Source of the DNA: CAZBUB01 sp964494985
GTDB taxonomy: Bacteria; Desulfobacterota; Desulfovibrionia; Desulfovibrionales; Desulfothermaceae
Assembly (NCBI GenBank): GCA_964494985.1
Contig: CAZBUB010000003.1
Span: 33,311 to 97,310 of the forward strand
Length of the DNA stretch: 64,000 nucleotides
Direction of reading: 5' to 3'
This document shows, piece by piece, positions 53,971 through 61,343 of this stretch. Position 1 is the stretch's first letter. Each line of letters opens with the position of its first letter. Below the pieces are notes generated by a model. It was not told the origin of the DNA, made no database searches, and saw only the letters and a program-made list of their open reading frames with translations. The translations under genes were made by a program, and so were the position numbers.

Positions 53971-55974
53971 ATGAATATCCGAATCAAGCTCTTGAGCACA
54001 GTCCTGTGCCTGGCCCTGTTTCTGACAGGCTGCGCCCCTTTGCAGCCCACCCGGGAGCCGCAAAGAAAGCCAGATGCGCAAGAGCTGCAGCAGCAAGCTG
54101 ATCAGGCCTGGCAGGAGGAAAGGTTGCAGGAGGCCATGGAGCTTTACCAGGAGCTCTTACAGCTGGAGGTTCCAGATCAGGTTAAACTGCAAGCCTGGCA
54201 ACGTCTGGCCCGGGCAGCGCTGGAGACTGACCAGCTGCAGGTTGCTGGCAGCGCTCTGCGCAATTGGGCTGATTTGGATCCTGCAGCCCGCGAGAGCTGG
54301 GAGTGGAACAGTTTGTTGATTGACTATCTGCAGCAAAGGGGCCAAACAGAGCAGATGGAGGACAGGCTCAGGCAGCTTCTGGATGTGGATGACTTTACTG
54401 TCCGCATCCAGAAGCAGGCCCTGGACAGACTCAGTAGGTACTACCTGAGTCAAGACCGGCATGAAAGCCTTTGGTCCGCCTGGAAGGAGGCGTATGCCCA
54501 GCTGGATGAAGATCAGGCCAGAATGCAGATGGAGCAGGACTTACGCAGCCTGTTGCAGGAGCTGGAGCCTGAGCTTTGGTCCGAGCTGGAGCCGGAGATC
54601 ATGCAGATGGATCAGGCCAAATTCCCCGGCGGTCTTTTGCAGTGGGAGTACTACCTGCAGGGCCTGCGTCAGGATCGTCTGCCCTGGCTGCAGGTGGGCC
54701 CTGCTCTGCAGGGCATTTTAAGCCAGAGTAAATTGCAGTTGGCGTCTGAACTGCTCAAGGAGCTGCAAGATCTGGAATCAGAGCTGGGGCCTGCCAGGCT
54801 GGGGGTGGTTTTGCTATTGCCCCTGGATGGGGATTTTCGAGACATAAGCAGGAGCATTGTGGCTGGAGTGGATGCGGCCCTGTGGCAGCTGCGGGATAAA
54901 TCCCCGGAGCTGGAGGTCAAGGTGGTCAACACCTCGAGTCAGGGCTGGTTCCAGGAGCTCAAAAGGTTGCCTGACCGCTTTAAGCTTGTAGGTGGTCCAT
55001 TGCAGGGCAGTATATGGCAGGAGTTGGCTGAAAGCCAACAGCCCCGGGAAAGGATCTTTTTTGCCTTCAGGCCCAGCCTGGGGCAGGGCCAGGAAGGCAG
55101 CTTGGGCTACCGTTTTTTCCCTGGCCCCAAGGACCAAGTCCAGGCCCTGTTGCAGGTCATGCAGGAAGAGATAGGCATCCAGAGCTACGGGATCTTTTAC
55201 CCCCAAGGGGACTACGGCAAGCGTATGTCCCGCAATTTTTGGGAAGAGGTCCAGGATCGGGGGGCAGAGATCAATGCCCTGGCCAGCTATTCCCCCAGGG
55301 AACATTCCAGCTGGAGGCAGGGAGTAGCCGACTTTCTGCAGGTCCCAAAGGAGCTGCGCGGTCCTGGTAAGGACAGGGAGCAAAAGGATATGGCCTTGGT
55401 CAGTCCCATGACCCAGTTCAGGGCGGTTTTCCTGCCAGACAGTCTCAAGCGGGCCAGGATGATGATCCCGGAGTTTTTTTACTATGATGCGCGCAGTCTG
55501 ATCTTTTTGGGTCCGGCCCTCTGGAGTCAGGACAGGACGAATATTACCCGATTTGATAGGGATTTTTTTGGCTTGGCAGTAATGCCCGGGGCCTGGCTAC
55601 CAGGGAATGAAAATCCTGCCCAAAGCTCCCTGCAGGACACACTCCAGGAGCTCTTGCAGGGGGAAGCGGATTTCTGGTCCGGACTGGGCTATGATTTCCT
55701 GCGTTTTGTGCACAGGCTGCCCCTGGATCTGGAGCCAGGCCAGCGTGAGTCCTTGAATGCCTATTTGGCAAAAGACCAGGATTTTTCCTGGAGCATGGCC
55801 CCTTTGAGCTGGGACTCGCAGGGCAGGGCCAGTCAGGACTTGTATCTTTTGCAGCCTGGCCATGGCGGGCCAGAGCCCCTGGATGTGAGCAATTTGAGAT
55901 CCAGGTGGCAGCTGCAAAGGACCCTGGAGCTGCGCAGAAGGGCCAGGTATATCGATAGGGAAGCTTTGCAATAG
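53971..55974 (+). CDS. LppC/LpoA-like lipoprotein with TPR and periplasmic-binding folds
   Basis: 667 residues if started at 53971 (MNIRIKLLSTVLCLALFLTGC), giving a lipoprotein signal with lipobox LTGC. In-frame ATGs at 53947 and 53962 are also possible, and none has a clear ribosome site. The first half is helical and TPR-like (LQEAMELYQELLQLEVPDQV). The second half is a type I periplasmic-binding fold (LGVVLLLPLDGDFRDISRSI, SYGIFYPQGDYGKRM). This is the layout of penicillin-binding-protein activators such as LpoA. It is followed 26 bases later by gatC. Confidence 0.85.
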   Translation: MNIRIKLLSTVLCLALFLTGCAPLQPTREPQRKPDAQELQQQADQAWQEERLQEAMELYQELLQLEVPDQVKLQAWQRLARAALETDQLQVAGSALRNWADLDPAARESWEWNSLLIDYLQQRGQTEQMEDRLRQLLDVDDFTVRIQKQALDRLSRYYLSQDRHESLWSAWKEAYAQLDEDQARMQMEQDLRSLLQELEPELWSELEPEIMQMDQAKFPGGLLQWEYYLQGLRQDRLPWLQVGPALQGILSQSKLQLASELLKELQDLESELGPARLGVVLLLPLDGDFRDISRSIVAGVDAALWQLRDKSPELEVKVVNTSSQGWFQELKRLPDRFKLVGGPLQGSIWQELAESQQPRERIFFAFRPSLGQGQEGSLGYRFFPGPKDQVQALLQVMQEEIGIQSYGIFYPQGDYGKRMSRNFWEEVQDRGAEINALASYSPREHSSWRQGVADFLQVPKELRGPGKDREQKDMALVSPMTQFRAVFLPDSLKRARMMIPEFFYYDARSLIFLGPALWSQDRTNITRFDRDFFGLAVMPGAWLPGNENPAQSSLQDTLQELLQGEADFWSGLGYDFLRFVHRLPLDLEPGQRESLNAYLAKDQDFSWSMAPLSWDSQGRASQDLYLLQPGHGGPEPLDVSNLRSRWQLQRTLELRRRARYIDREALQ

Positions 55975-56000
55975 AACTCTTTCCAGATAAGGACCAAGCC

Positions 56001-56285
56001 ATGAAGATAAGCAGGCAGGAAGTGGCCAGAACAGCAGAGCTGGCCAGGCTGGAGGCGGACCAGGAGAAGCTGCAGCTTTTTGCCGGGCAGCTAAGCAGCA
56101 TTCTGGAGTATATGGACACCTTAAACGAGCTGGACACCAGCCTGGTGGAGCCCTTGTATTCCCCTTTCCAGCAGGAGACCCCCTTTCGGGAGGACAGCCC
56201 CAGACAGGAGTACACCCGGGAGGAGGTCCTGCAGAATGCCCCGCAGCAGGATGGGAGCTTCTTTATCGTGCCCAAGATATTCTAG
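56001..56285 (+). CDS. gatC: Aspartyl/glutamyl-tRNA amidotransferase subunit C
   Basis: 94 residues, MKISRQEVARTAELARLEAD at the start, then ILEYMDTLNELDTSLVEPLY and a tail ending PQQDGSFFIVPKIF, all typical of GatC. It clamps GatA and GatB together in the enzyme that converts Glu-tRNA-Gln or Asp-tRNA-Asn to the amide forms. gatA lies 118 bases downstream across a class 1 repeat. gatB is not in the window. Confidence 0.94.
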   Translation: MKISRQEVARTAELARLEADQEKLQLFAGQLSSILEYMDTLNELDTSLVEPLYSPFQQETPFREDSPRQEYTREEVLQNAPQQDGSFFIVPKIF

Positions 56286-56373
56286 TTATCAGTTATTGGT
56301 TATCTGTTATCAGTTAGCAGTTATCAGTTGGTAGTTATTAGGACTCAGAATCTGATCCGATAACCGATAACCG
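56285..56373. repeat. Heptamer-type dispersed repeat, copy 3 (class 1)
   Basis: About eight left units (GTTATCA, GTTATTG, GTTATCT, GTTATCA, GTTAGCA, GTTATCA, GTTGGTA, GTTATTA), core GGACTCAGAATCTGATCC, then two right units (GATAACC, GATAACC). It begins right at the gatC stop codon and separates gatC from gatA. Confidence 0.8.
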
Positions 56374-56403
56374 TAAAGCTGCCGAGAACATAAGGAATTC
56401 AAG

Positions 56404-57876
56404 ATGCAGGCGCTATATAAGCTGGGAGCCAGGGAGCTCAGGCAGAGGCTGAATCAGGGCGAGGTCAGCCCCACCCAAACAGTACAGTCCTGTCTGGACA
56501 GGATCCAGGCCACAGAATCAGAGCTTGGGGCATTGTTGCATGTGGACCAGGAGGGAGCCCTAGCCCGGGCCCATGAGTTGCAGCAGCAGGGTCCGGACTG
56601 GGGCAGGCTGCTTTGGGGTCTGCCTGTGGTGGTCAAGGATGTTTTGGCGTGCAAAGGCCTGCCTGCCACCTGCGGCTCCAAAATGCTCAAAGACTTTGTG
56701 CCATTTTATCACGCCACTGTGGTACAAAGGCTGCTTGAGGCCGGGGGCATTGTCCTGGCCAAATCCAACATGGATGAGTTTGCCATGGGCTCTTCCACTG
56801 AGAATTCAGCCTTCTGGCCTACCAAGAATCCCTGGAATCCTGAGCATGTCCCTGGCGGATCCAGTGGGGGCTCTGCGGCCAGCGTGGCCGCCCTGCAGGC
56901 CCCGTTGGCCCTGGGCACTGACACCGGGGGTTCTATCAGGCAGCCAGCAGGCTTCTGTGGCTTGGTAGGTCTGAAGCCTACTTACGGGCTGGTTTCCAGG
57001 TTCGGCCTGATTGCTTACGGCTCTTCCCTGGATCAGGCAGGGCCTTTGGCCAGGGATGTTGCAGATGCGGCCTTGCTGCTGCAGGCTATTGCCGGACATG
57101 ATCCCAGGGATTCCACTTCTGCTGTGCGGCAGCCAGAGGACTATCTGGGCCAGCTGGAGGATTGGGAAAGCCTGCAGGGGATTAAGATCGGCGTGCCCAG
57201 AGAATACTGGGATCAGGGCCTGGAACCAGAGGTCCGGGAAAGGGGCCAGGATTTCCAGAATCTGGCCCAGGATCTGGGTGCGGAGCTGGTGCCCATTTCC
57301 TTGCCTTCCTCGCCTTACGCGATTGCAGCCTATTATATTCTGGTCATGGCAGAGGCCAGCTCCAACCTGGCCAGGTACGACGGGGTGCGCTACGGATACA
57401 GATCCTCCCAGAGCGCGGATCTCAAAGAGATGTATGTTCAAAGCCGCAGCCAGGCCCTGGGCAATGAGGTGCAGCGCAGAATTATCCTGGGCACCTACGT
57501 GCTTTCTGCTGGCTATTACGAGGCCTACTACCGCAAGGCAGCCCAGGTCAGGAGGCTGATCCAGGAGGAATACCAAAAAGCCTTGCAGGAAGTGGATCTG
57601 ATTTTGGCCCCTACAGCCCCTGGTACTGCTTTCAAGCTGGGGGAGAAGCTGGAGGATCCCTTGCAGATGTATCTCATAGATGTGTTCACCAATCCCTTGA
57701 ACCTGACTGGTCTGCCTGGGCTCTGCATGCCTGCTGGCCTGGGCAGGGAAAGCGGCCTGCCTGTTGGCATGCAGCTCTTTGCCCCGGCTTTTGCAGAGAA
57801 AAGCCTTTTGCAGGCAGCCCGGGTCCTGGAAAGGAACCAGGAGCCTTTGCCTAGGCAGGGCAGGCTGCTTAGCTGA
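56404..57876 (+). CDS. gatA: Aspartyl/glutamyl-tRNA amidotransferase subunit A
   Basis: 490 residues of the amidase-signature family. The catalytic triad is visible: Lys in VVVKDVLACKG near residue 78, Ser in PGGSSGGSAASVAALQ near 152, and the nucleophile region GTDTGGSIRQPAGFCG near 172. GatA releases ammonia from glutamine for GatB. The gene has about 30 bases of non-repeat leader with AAGGAATTC before the ATG. Confidence 0.96.
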   Translation: MQALYKLGARELRQRLNQGEVSPTQTVQSCLDRIQATESELGALLHVDQEGALARAHELQQQGPDWGRLLWGLPVVVKDVLACKGLPATCGSKMLKDFVPFYHATVVQRLLEAGGIVLAKSNMDEFAMGSSTENSAFWPTKNPWNPEHVPGGSSGGSAASVAALQAPLALGTDTGGSIRQPAGFCGLVGLKPTYGLVSRFGLIAYGSSLDQAGPLARDVADAALLLQAIAGHDPRDSTSAVRQPEDYLGQLEDWESLQGIKIGVPREYWDQGLEPEVRERGQDFQNLAQDLGAELVPISLPSSPYAIAAYYILVMAEASSNLARYDGVRYGYRSSQSADLKEMYVQSRSQALGNEVQRRIILGTYVLSAGYYEAYYRKAAQVRRLIQEEYQKALQEVDLILAPTAPGTAFKLGEKLEDPLQMYLIDVFTNPLNLTGLPGLCMPAGLGRESGLPVGMQLFAPAFAEKSLLQAARVLERNQEPLPRQGRLLS

Positions 57877-57886
57877 CACGGATGAG

Positions 57887-58312
57887 ATCAGTTGTATCGA
57901 CTGCGACCAGGACAGCGATAGCGAGGGGAAAGGTAACGATTCACCAGGTCCGGGGGTTACGGCCCACTGGGCGCAAAAAACTCGCTCCCAAGAATGCGTA
58001 AAGCAAAAGCCTGATTTTGGATCTCTTGATCTTCCAGACGGCCATGGTTGACTTTTAGGTTGAAATAGCTTGAGCAGTTTTGCTGAACGCATTCTAAATC
58101 GCTCAGATCCGGCACCTACTTTTGCAGGCCTACTCGAATCGTTAAAACGAAAAAGTAACAGAAGTAGGTGCCGGAAGCCTGTGGGCCGAACCCCCGGACC
58201 TTGGTTTCTTCCTCGATAAAGCTTATCCGGGCACAGGAGATGGTGAATAAATACGGGGAAAGAACCATTTTAAACTTTGAAGTCGTAGTCCTTGTCCTAG
58301 TCGATATTGATA
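57887..58312. repeat. GTCGTN-rich dispersed repeat interrupted by an insertion (class 2)
   Basis: The left half (57887-57932) starts ATCAGTTGTATCGACTGCGA like the intact copy at 53841. The right half (58255-58312) has GAAGTCGTAGTCCTTGTCCT and ends near TCGATATTGATAC. Between them lie 322 foreign bases. GGGGAAAG occurs once in the intact copy but on both sides of the insertion here (57925-57932 and 58255-58262). Confidence 0.75.
57933..58254. mobile_element. 322-base miniature palindromic insertion (MITE-like)
   Basis: Ends GTAACGATTCACC and GGTGAATAAATAC match as inverted repeats in 10 of 13 positions. Flanked by the 8-base direct repeat GGGGAAAG. Inside, a 21-base arm at 57947-57967 is the near-exact inverse of 58181-58200 (one extra base). 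Nested within, CCGGCACCTACTT (58109-58121) is the exact inverse of 58162-58174. No ORF of useful length is inside, so it would need a transposase from elsewhere. Confidence 0.65.
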
Positions 58313-58336
58313 CCAACTTCCTATAAGAGTCGATTG

Positions 58337-59386
58337 GTGGTCTTGCCTGATACAGGAAATCCTGAGCACACCTCCATAGCAGTGGCTGTCAGCGGGGGCG
58401 GAGACAGCCTGATGGCCTTGCGGCTTCTGGCAGGGCAGGGCAGGGCAGCCTTTGCATTGCACGCCAGGTTTGTCCAGCCCAGGGACCCTGAACTGGAAAA
58501 CAGGTTGGCCAGGATCTGCCAGGAGCTGGGTGTGGAGCTGCAGGTCTTGGATCTGCGGCAGAGTTTCCAGGAGAAGGTGATCCAGCCCTTTGTGCAATCC
58601 TATCTGCAAGGGGAAACCCCCAACCCCTGCGCCTGGTGCAATCTAAGAATGAAGTTCGGAGTGTTGCTGCAAAAGGCAGCAGAGCTTGGGGCTGAGGCCC
58701 TGGCTACCGGGCATTATGCCCGCAGGCAGGGGGATCTGCTCAGCCGCGGCCTGGATCCTGCCAAGGAGCAGAGCTATTTTCTGGCCTTAGTCGCACAGGA
58801 GCAAGTAGCCCGGGCCTGTCTGCCCCTGGGGGAGTGGACCAAACAGCAGGTGCACAGCAGCTTAAAGGAGCAGGGACTGCAGCCCCCGGCAGGTGGGGAG
58901 AGCCAGGAGATCTGCTTTGTTCCGGGAAACGACTACCGCAGCTTTCTGGCCAGGCAGGAGGTTGAATTGCCAAGCCCAGGCCGGATCCTGGATACTTCAG
59001 GGAAGGTACTGGGCAGCCACCAGGGCCTGCACTGCTACACTATAGGCCAGAGGAGGGGCCTGGGCATTGCCTTTAGCGAGCCCTTGTACGTGCTGGCCAA
59101 GGAGCAGGACGGGAACAGGCTCATAGTGGGCCCAGCTCACGAGCTGATTTCCGAGGGTTTCAGTCTCAGGGAGCCTAATTTTGTGCTGCCCTGCAGCAGC
59201 TGGCCGAAGCAGATCTGGGTGCAGACCAATTACCGGGAGCAGCCGGTTCAGGCAGAGCTTCAAGGTGAGCCGGAGCAATTGCAGGTCAGGTTCCAGACCT
59301 GGCGCAAGCCTGCCACTGCAGGCCAAGTGGCTGCCTTTTACAGCGAGCAGGGTTTTCTCCTGGGAGGGGGCATCATCCATGCCTGA
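58337..59386 (+). CDS. mnmA: tRNA-specific 2-thiouridylase
   Basis: 349 residues from the GTG at 58337 (AAGAG is seven bases upstream); TTG at 58334 or 58307 would extend it into the class 2 repeat. MnmA puts sulfur on U34 of tRNA for Lys, Glu and Gln. The PP-loop is VAVSGGGDSLMAL (most relatives have SGGVDS). The catalytic cysteines are in TPNPCAWCNLRMKFG and QEICFVPGNDY. GYYAR-like and HQGLHCYTIGQRRGLG motifs confirm the family. Its last eight bases overlap mtaB, another tRNA-modification gene. Confidence 0.93.
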   Translation: MVLPDTGNPEHTSIAVAVSGGGDSLMALRLLAGQGRAAFALHARFVQPRDPELENRLARICQELGVELQVLDLRQSFQEKVIQPFVQSYLQGETPNPCAWCNLRMKFGVLLQKAAELGAEALATGHYARRQGDLLSRGLDPAKEQSYFLALVAQEQVARACLPLGEWTKQQVHSSLKEQGLQPPAGGESQEICFVPGNDYRSFLARQEVELPSPGRILDTSGKVLGSHQGLHCYTIGQRRGLGIAFSEPLYVLAKEQDGNRLIVGPAHELISEGFSLREPNFVLPCSSWPKQIWVQTNYREQPVQAELQGEPEQLQVRFQTWRKPATAGQVAAFYSEQGFLLGGGIIHA

Positions 59387-60701
59387 GACCAGGACATTTT
59401 ATATCTCCACTCTGGGCTGCAAGATCAACCAATACGAAAGTCAAGTCCTGCGTGAGGCCTGGCAAGGCCAAGGTCTGCAAGAGGTGCAGGATCCTGCCCT
59501 GGCTGGGGATATCCTGGTAAACAGCTGTGCAGTTACGGACCGGGCCTTGCAGGATCTGCGCAAGGAGGTGCGCAGGCTGCATAGATTAAGTCCCGGGGCT
59601 GCAATAGTGCTTACCGGATGCGCAGCCTCTGGCTTTTTCCCTGAGCTGCAGGATCTGCCTGGGGTAAGCAGGATTGTGCCCCAAAAGAAAAAACAGCTTT
59701 TGGATCAAAGGGCTGCAGGGCATATGCCCGGGGGCAACAATAGCCCCGGTTTCTTGGGGGGCATTACGGATTTTCCCCGGGCCAGGCCGGTGCTCAAGGT
59801 CCAGGACGGCTGCAGCAGCAGCTGCACCTATTGCATAGTGCCCAAGGCCAGGGGAGGCTCCAGGAGCAGGTCCTGGCAGGACATCCTGCAGGAGGCCCTG
59901 ATTTTGGCTGGGGCAGGCTTCCAGGAGCTGGTGATAAGCGGTATCAATCTGGCCCAGTTCAGATTGCCAGGTGCAGGTGGCTTCTGGGAGCTGGTGCGAG
60001 TGCTGGACCAGGAGCTGGGCAGCAGACTCGATACACCTCCCAGGCTCAGGTTGAGCTCCTTGGATCCCGGGCTGCTGGGGCAAAGGGCCCTGGATGTGCT
60101 TGGTTCCTGCAGGCTTATCTGCCCTCATCTGCATCTGTCCCTGCAGAGCGCAAGCCCCAAAGTACTGCAGAATATGGGCCGCATTGGCTATCAGGCCAGG
60201 CAGGTGCAGGAGTTTTTGTCCAGCCTGCGCAGTGTCTGGCCTATGTATGCTTTGGGCGCGGATCTTCTTTTGGGTTTTCCAGGGGAGACTGAGCAGGATT
60301 TCCTGCAGACTTACGAGTTTTGCCGCACCCAGTCCTTGAGTTATGCCCATGTCTTTACCTACTCCCCCAGGCCGGGTACGAAAGCGGCCCATTTTCCGGA
60401 TCAGGTGGATCAAGGCCAGAAAAAAAGGCGCAGCCAACAATTAAGGACCCTGATGCAAGCCCAGAGGAGGGAATTCTTGGGGAGGCTTTGCAGCCAGCCC
60501 CGGCTGGAGGTGGTCCTGGAGCAAACCAGCCCTGCCCTGGGGCTCTGCGAGTACTATGTGACCTGCCTGCTGCAGCAGGAGCCTGATAATTTGCAGGCCA
60601 GGGCCAGGGTCTTTGTGCAGCCGGTAGAGGTCCGGGAGGGGGGGGTGTGGTCAGTTTTTCTTGCCCCAAATCGTAGTCGCAGTCGTAATCGATATGCATG
60701 A
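59379..60701 (+). CDS. mtaB: tRNA (t6A37) methylthiotransferase MtaB-like, radical SAM
   Basis: 440 residues from MPETRTFYISTLGCKINQYE; the start overlaps mnmA by eight bases. The N-terminal UPF0004 domain has the three cluster cysteines (LGCK, NSCAVT, TGCAA). The radical SAM motif is CSSSCTYCIVPKARGG near 145. The GCKINQYES opening points to MtaB, which makes ms2t6A37, rather than MiaB or RimO. The last ten residues (NRSRSRNRYA) are encoded by a class 2 repeat, so the native C-terminus has been replaced or extended. Confidence 0.92.
   Translation: MPETRTFYISTLGCKINQYESQVLREAWQGQGLQEVQDPALAGDILVNSCAVTDRALQDLRKEVRRLHRLSPGAAIVLTGCAASGFFPELQDLPGVSRIVPQKKKQLLDQRAAGHMPGGNNSPGFLGGITDFPRARPVLKVQDGCSSSCTYCIVPKARGGSRSRSWQDILQEALILAGAGFQELVISGINLAQFRLPGAGGFWELVRVLDQELGSRLDTPPRLRLSSLDPGLLGQRALDVLGSCRLICPHLHLSLQSASPKVLQNMGRIGYQARQVQEFLSSLRSVWPMYALGADLLLGFPGETEQDFLQTYEFCRTQSLSYAHVFTYSPRPGTKAAHFPDQVDQGQKKRRSQQLRTLMQAQRREFLGRLCSQPRLEVVLEQTSPALGLCEYYVTCLLQQEPDNLQARARVFVQPVEVREGGVWSVFLAPNRSRSRNRYA
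60669..60700. repeat. GTCGTN-rich dispersed repeat, half copy inside the 3' end of mtaB (class 2)
   Basis: AATCGTAGTCGCAGTCGTAA followed by TCGATATGCATGA, matching the right half of the intact copy at 53841. It supplies the last codons and the stop region of mtaB and ends about 17 bases before the next start codon. Confidence 0.7.
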
Positions 60702-60716
60702 TATTTCCCTTTTGCT

Positions 60717-61259
60717 ATGAGCAAGCTCCAGGAACCCACACCAGCACAGCCTATTTTGTCCATCCTGAGCAGCAGCTGGGATGAATTCTGGCCCGGGCTT
60801 TTGCAGCAGCTGGAGTCTGAGCTGGGCAAGGCGGATTATATTTCAGAGCCTTTTGCTTTTACTGAGACAGACTATTATAACCAGGAGCTGGGGATTCCCA
60901 TTTTCCGCAGGATACTGGGTTTCGAGCCCTTGCTGCCCAGGCAAAAGCTGGCGGACAGCAAGCTGTTTTGCCACAGCCTGGAACAAAATTGGCTGCGCCC
61001 TGATGGACGCAGGATCTTTAATCTGGATCCGGGCTATCTGAGTCTGGAGCAATTGATCCTGGCCACAGGCAAGAACTTTACTCACCGCATCTATCTTGAT
61101 CAGGGGGTTTTTGCCGATCTGACCCTGGTCTACAGCAAGGCGGGCTGGCAGACTCTGCCCTGGACTTATCCTGACTATGCGGGTAGACTCCTGCAGGATA
61201 TCTTAAACCAGCTGCGGCAGCGCTATAAGCAGAAGCTGCGGCAGCGTTCGGGGCGCTGA
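60717..61259 (+). CDS. DUF4416 family protein
   Basis: 180 residues, recognised as DUF4416 from the run PFAFTETDYYNQELGIPIFR, then LFCHSLEQNWLRPDGRRIFNLDPGYL and ILATGKNFTHRIYLDQGVFADLTL. The family is common in anaerobic deltaproteobacteria and allied phyla, and has no known activity. The conserved His, Asp and Glu residues could form a catalytic or metal site. It lies between mtaB and yicC; no clear ribosome site precedes the ATG. Confidence 0.85.
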   Translation: MSKLQEPTPAQPILSILSSSWDEFWPGLLQQLESELGKADYISEPFAFTETDYYNQELGIPIFRRILGFEPLLPRQKLADSKLFCHSLEQNWLRPDGRRIFNLDPGYLSLEQLILATGKNFTHRIYLDQGVFADLTLVYSKAGWQTLPWTYPDYAGRLLQDILNQLRQRYKQKLRQRSGR

Positions 61260-61260
61260 C

Positions 61261-61328
61261 AGTTATCAGTTATCGGGTCAGATTCTGAGTCCTGATAACC
61301 AATAACCGATAACTGCTAACAGATAACA
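61261..61328. repeat. Heptamer-type dispersed repeat, copy 4 (class 1)
   Basis: Left units GTTATCA, GTTATCG; core GGTCAGATTCTGAGTCCT; then right units GATAACC, AATAACC, GATAACT, GCTAACA, GATAACA. The core is the reverse complement of the core at 56285. It starts at the DUF4416 stop and ends 15 bases before the yicC start. Confidence 0.8.
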
Positions 61329-61343
61329 CTCCCAGGAGGCGTT

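Noticed and set aside
56285..56373. Possible CRISPR array because of repeated short units
   Set aside because: Units are 7 bases, directly adjacent and partly inverted, with no spacers of constant length and no cas genes in the window.
56806..58092. Long open frame (428 codons) on the minus strand opposite gatA
   Set aside because: It lies over a clear gatA with all catalytic motifs, has low-complexity, Gln/Pro/Leu-rich content and no recognisable domain; an antisense shadow of a high-GC third-position gene.
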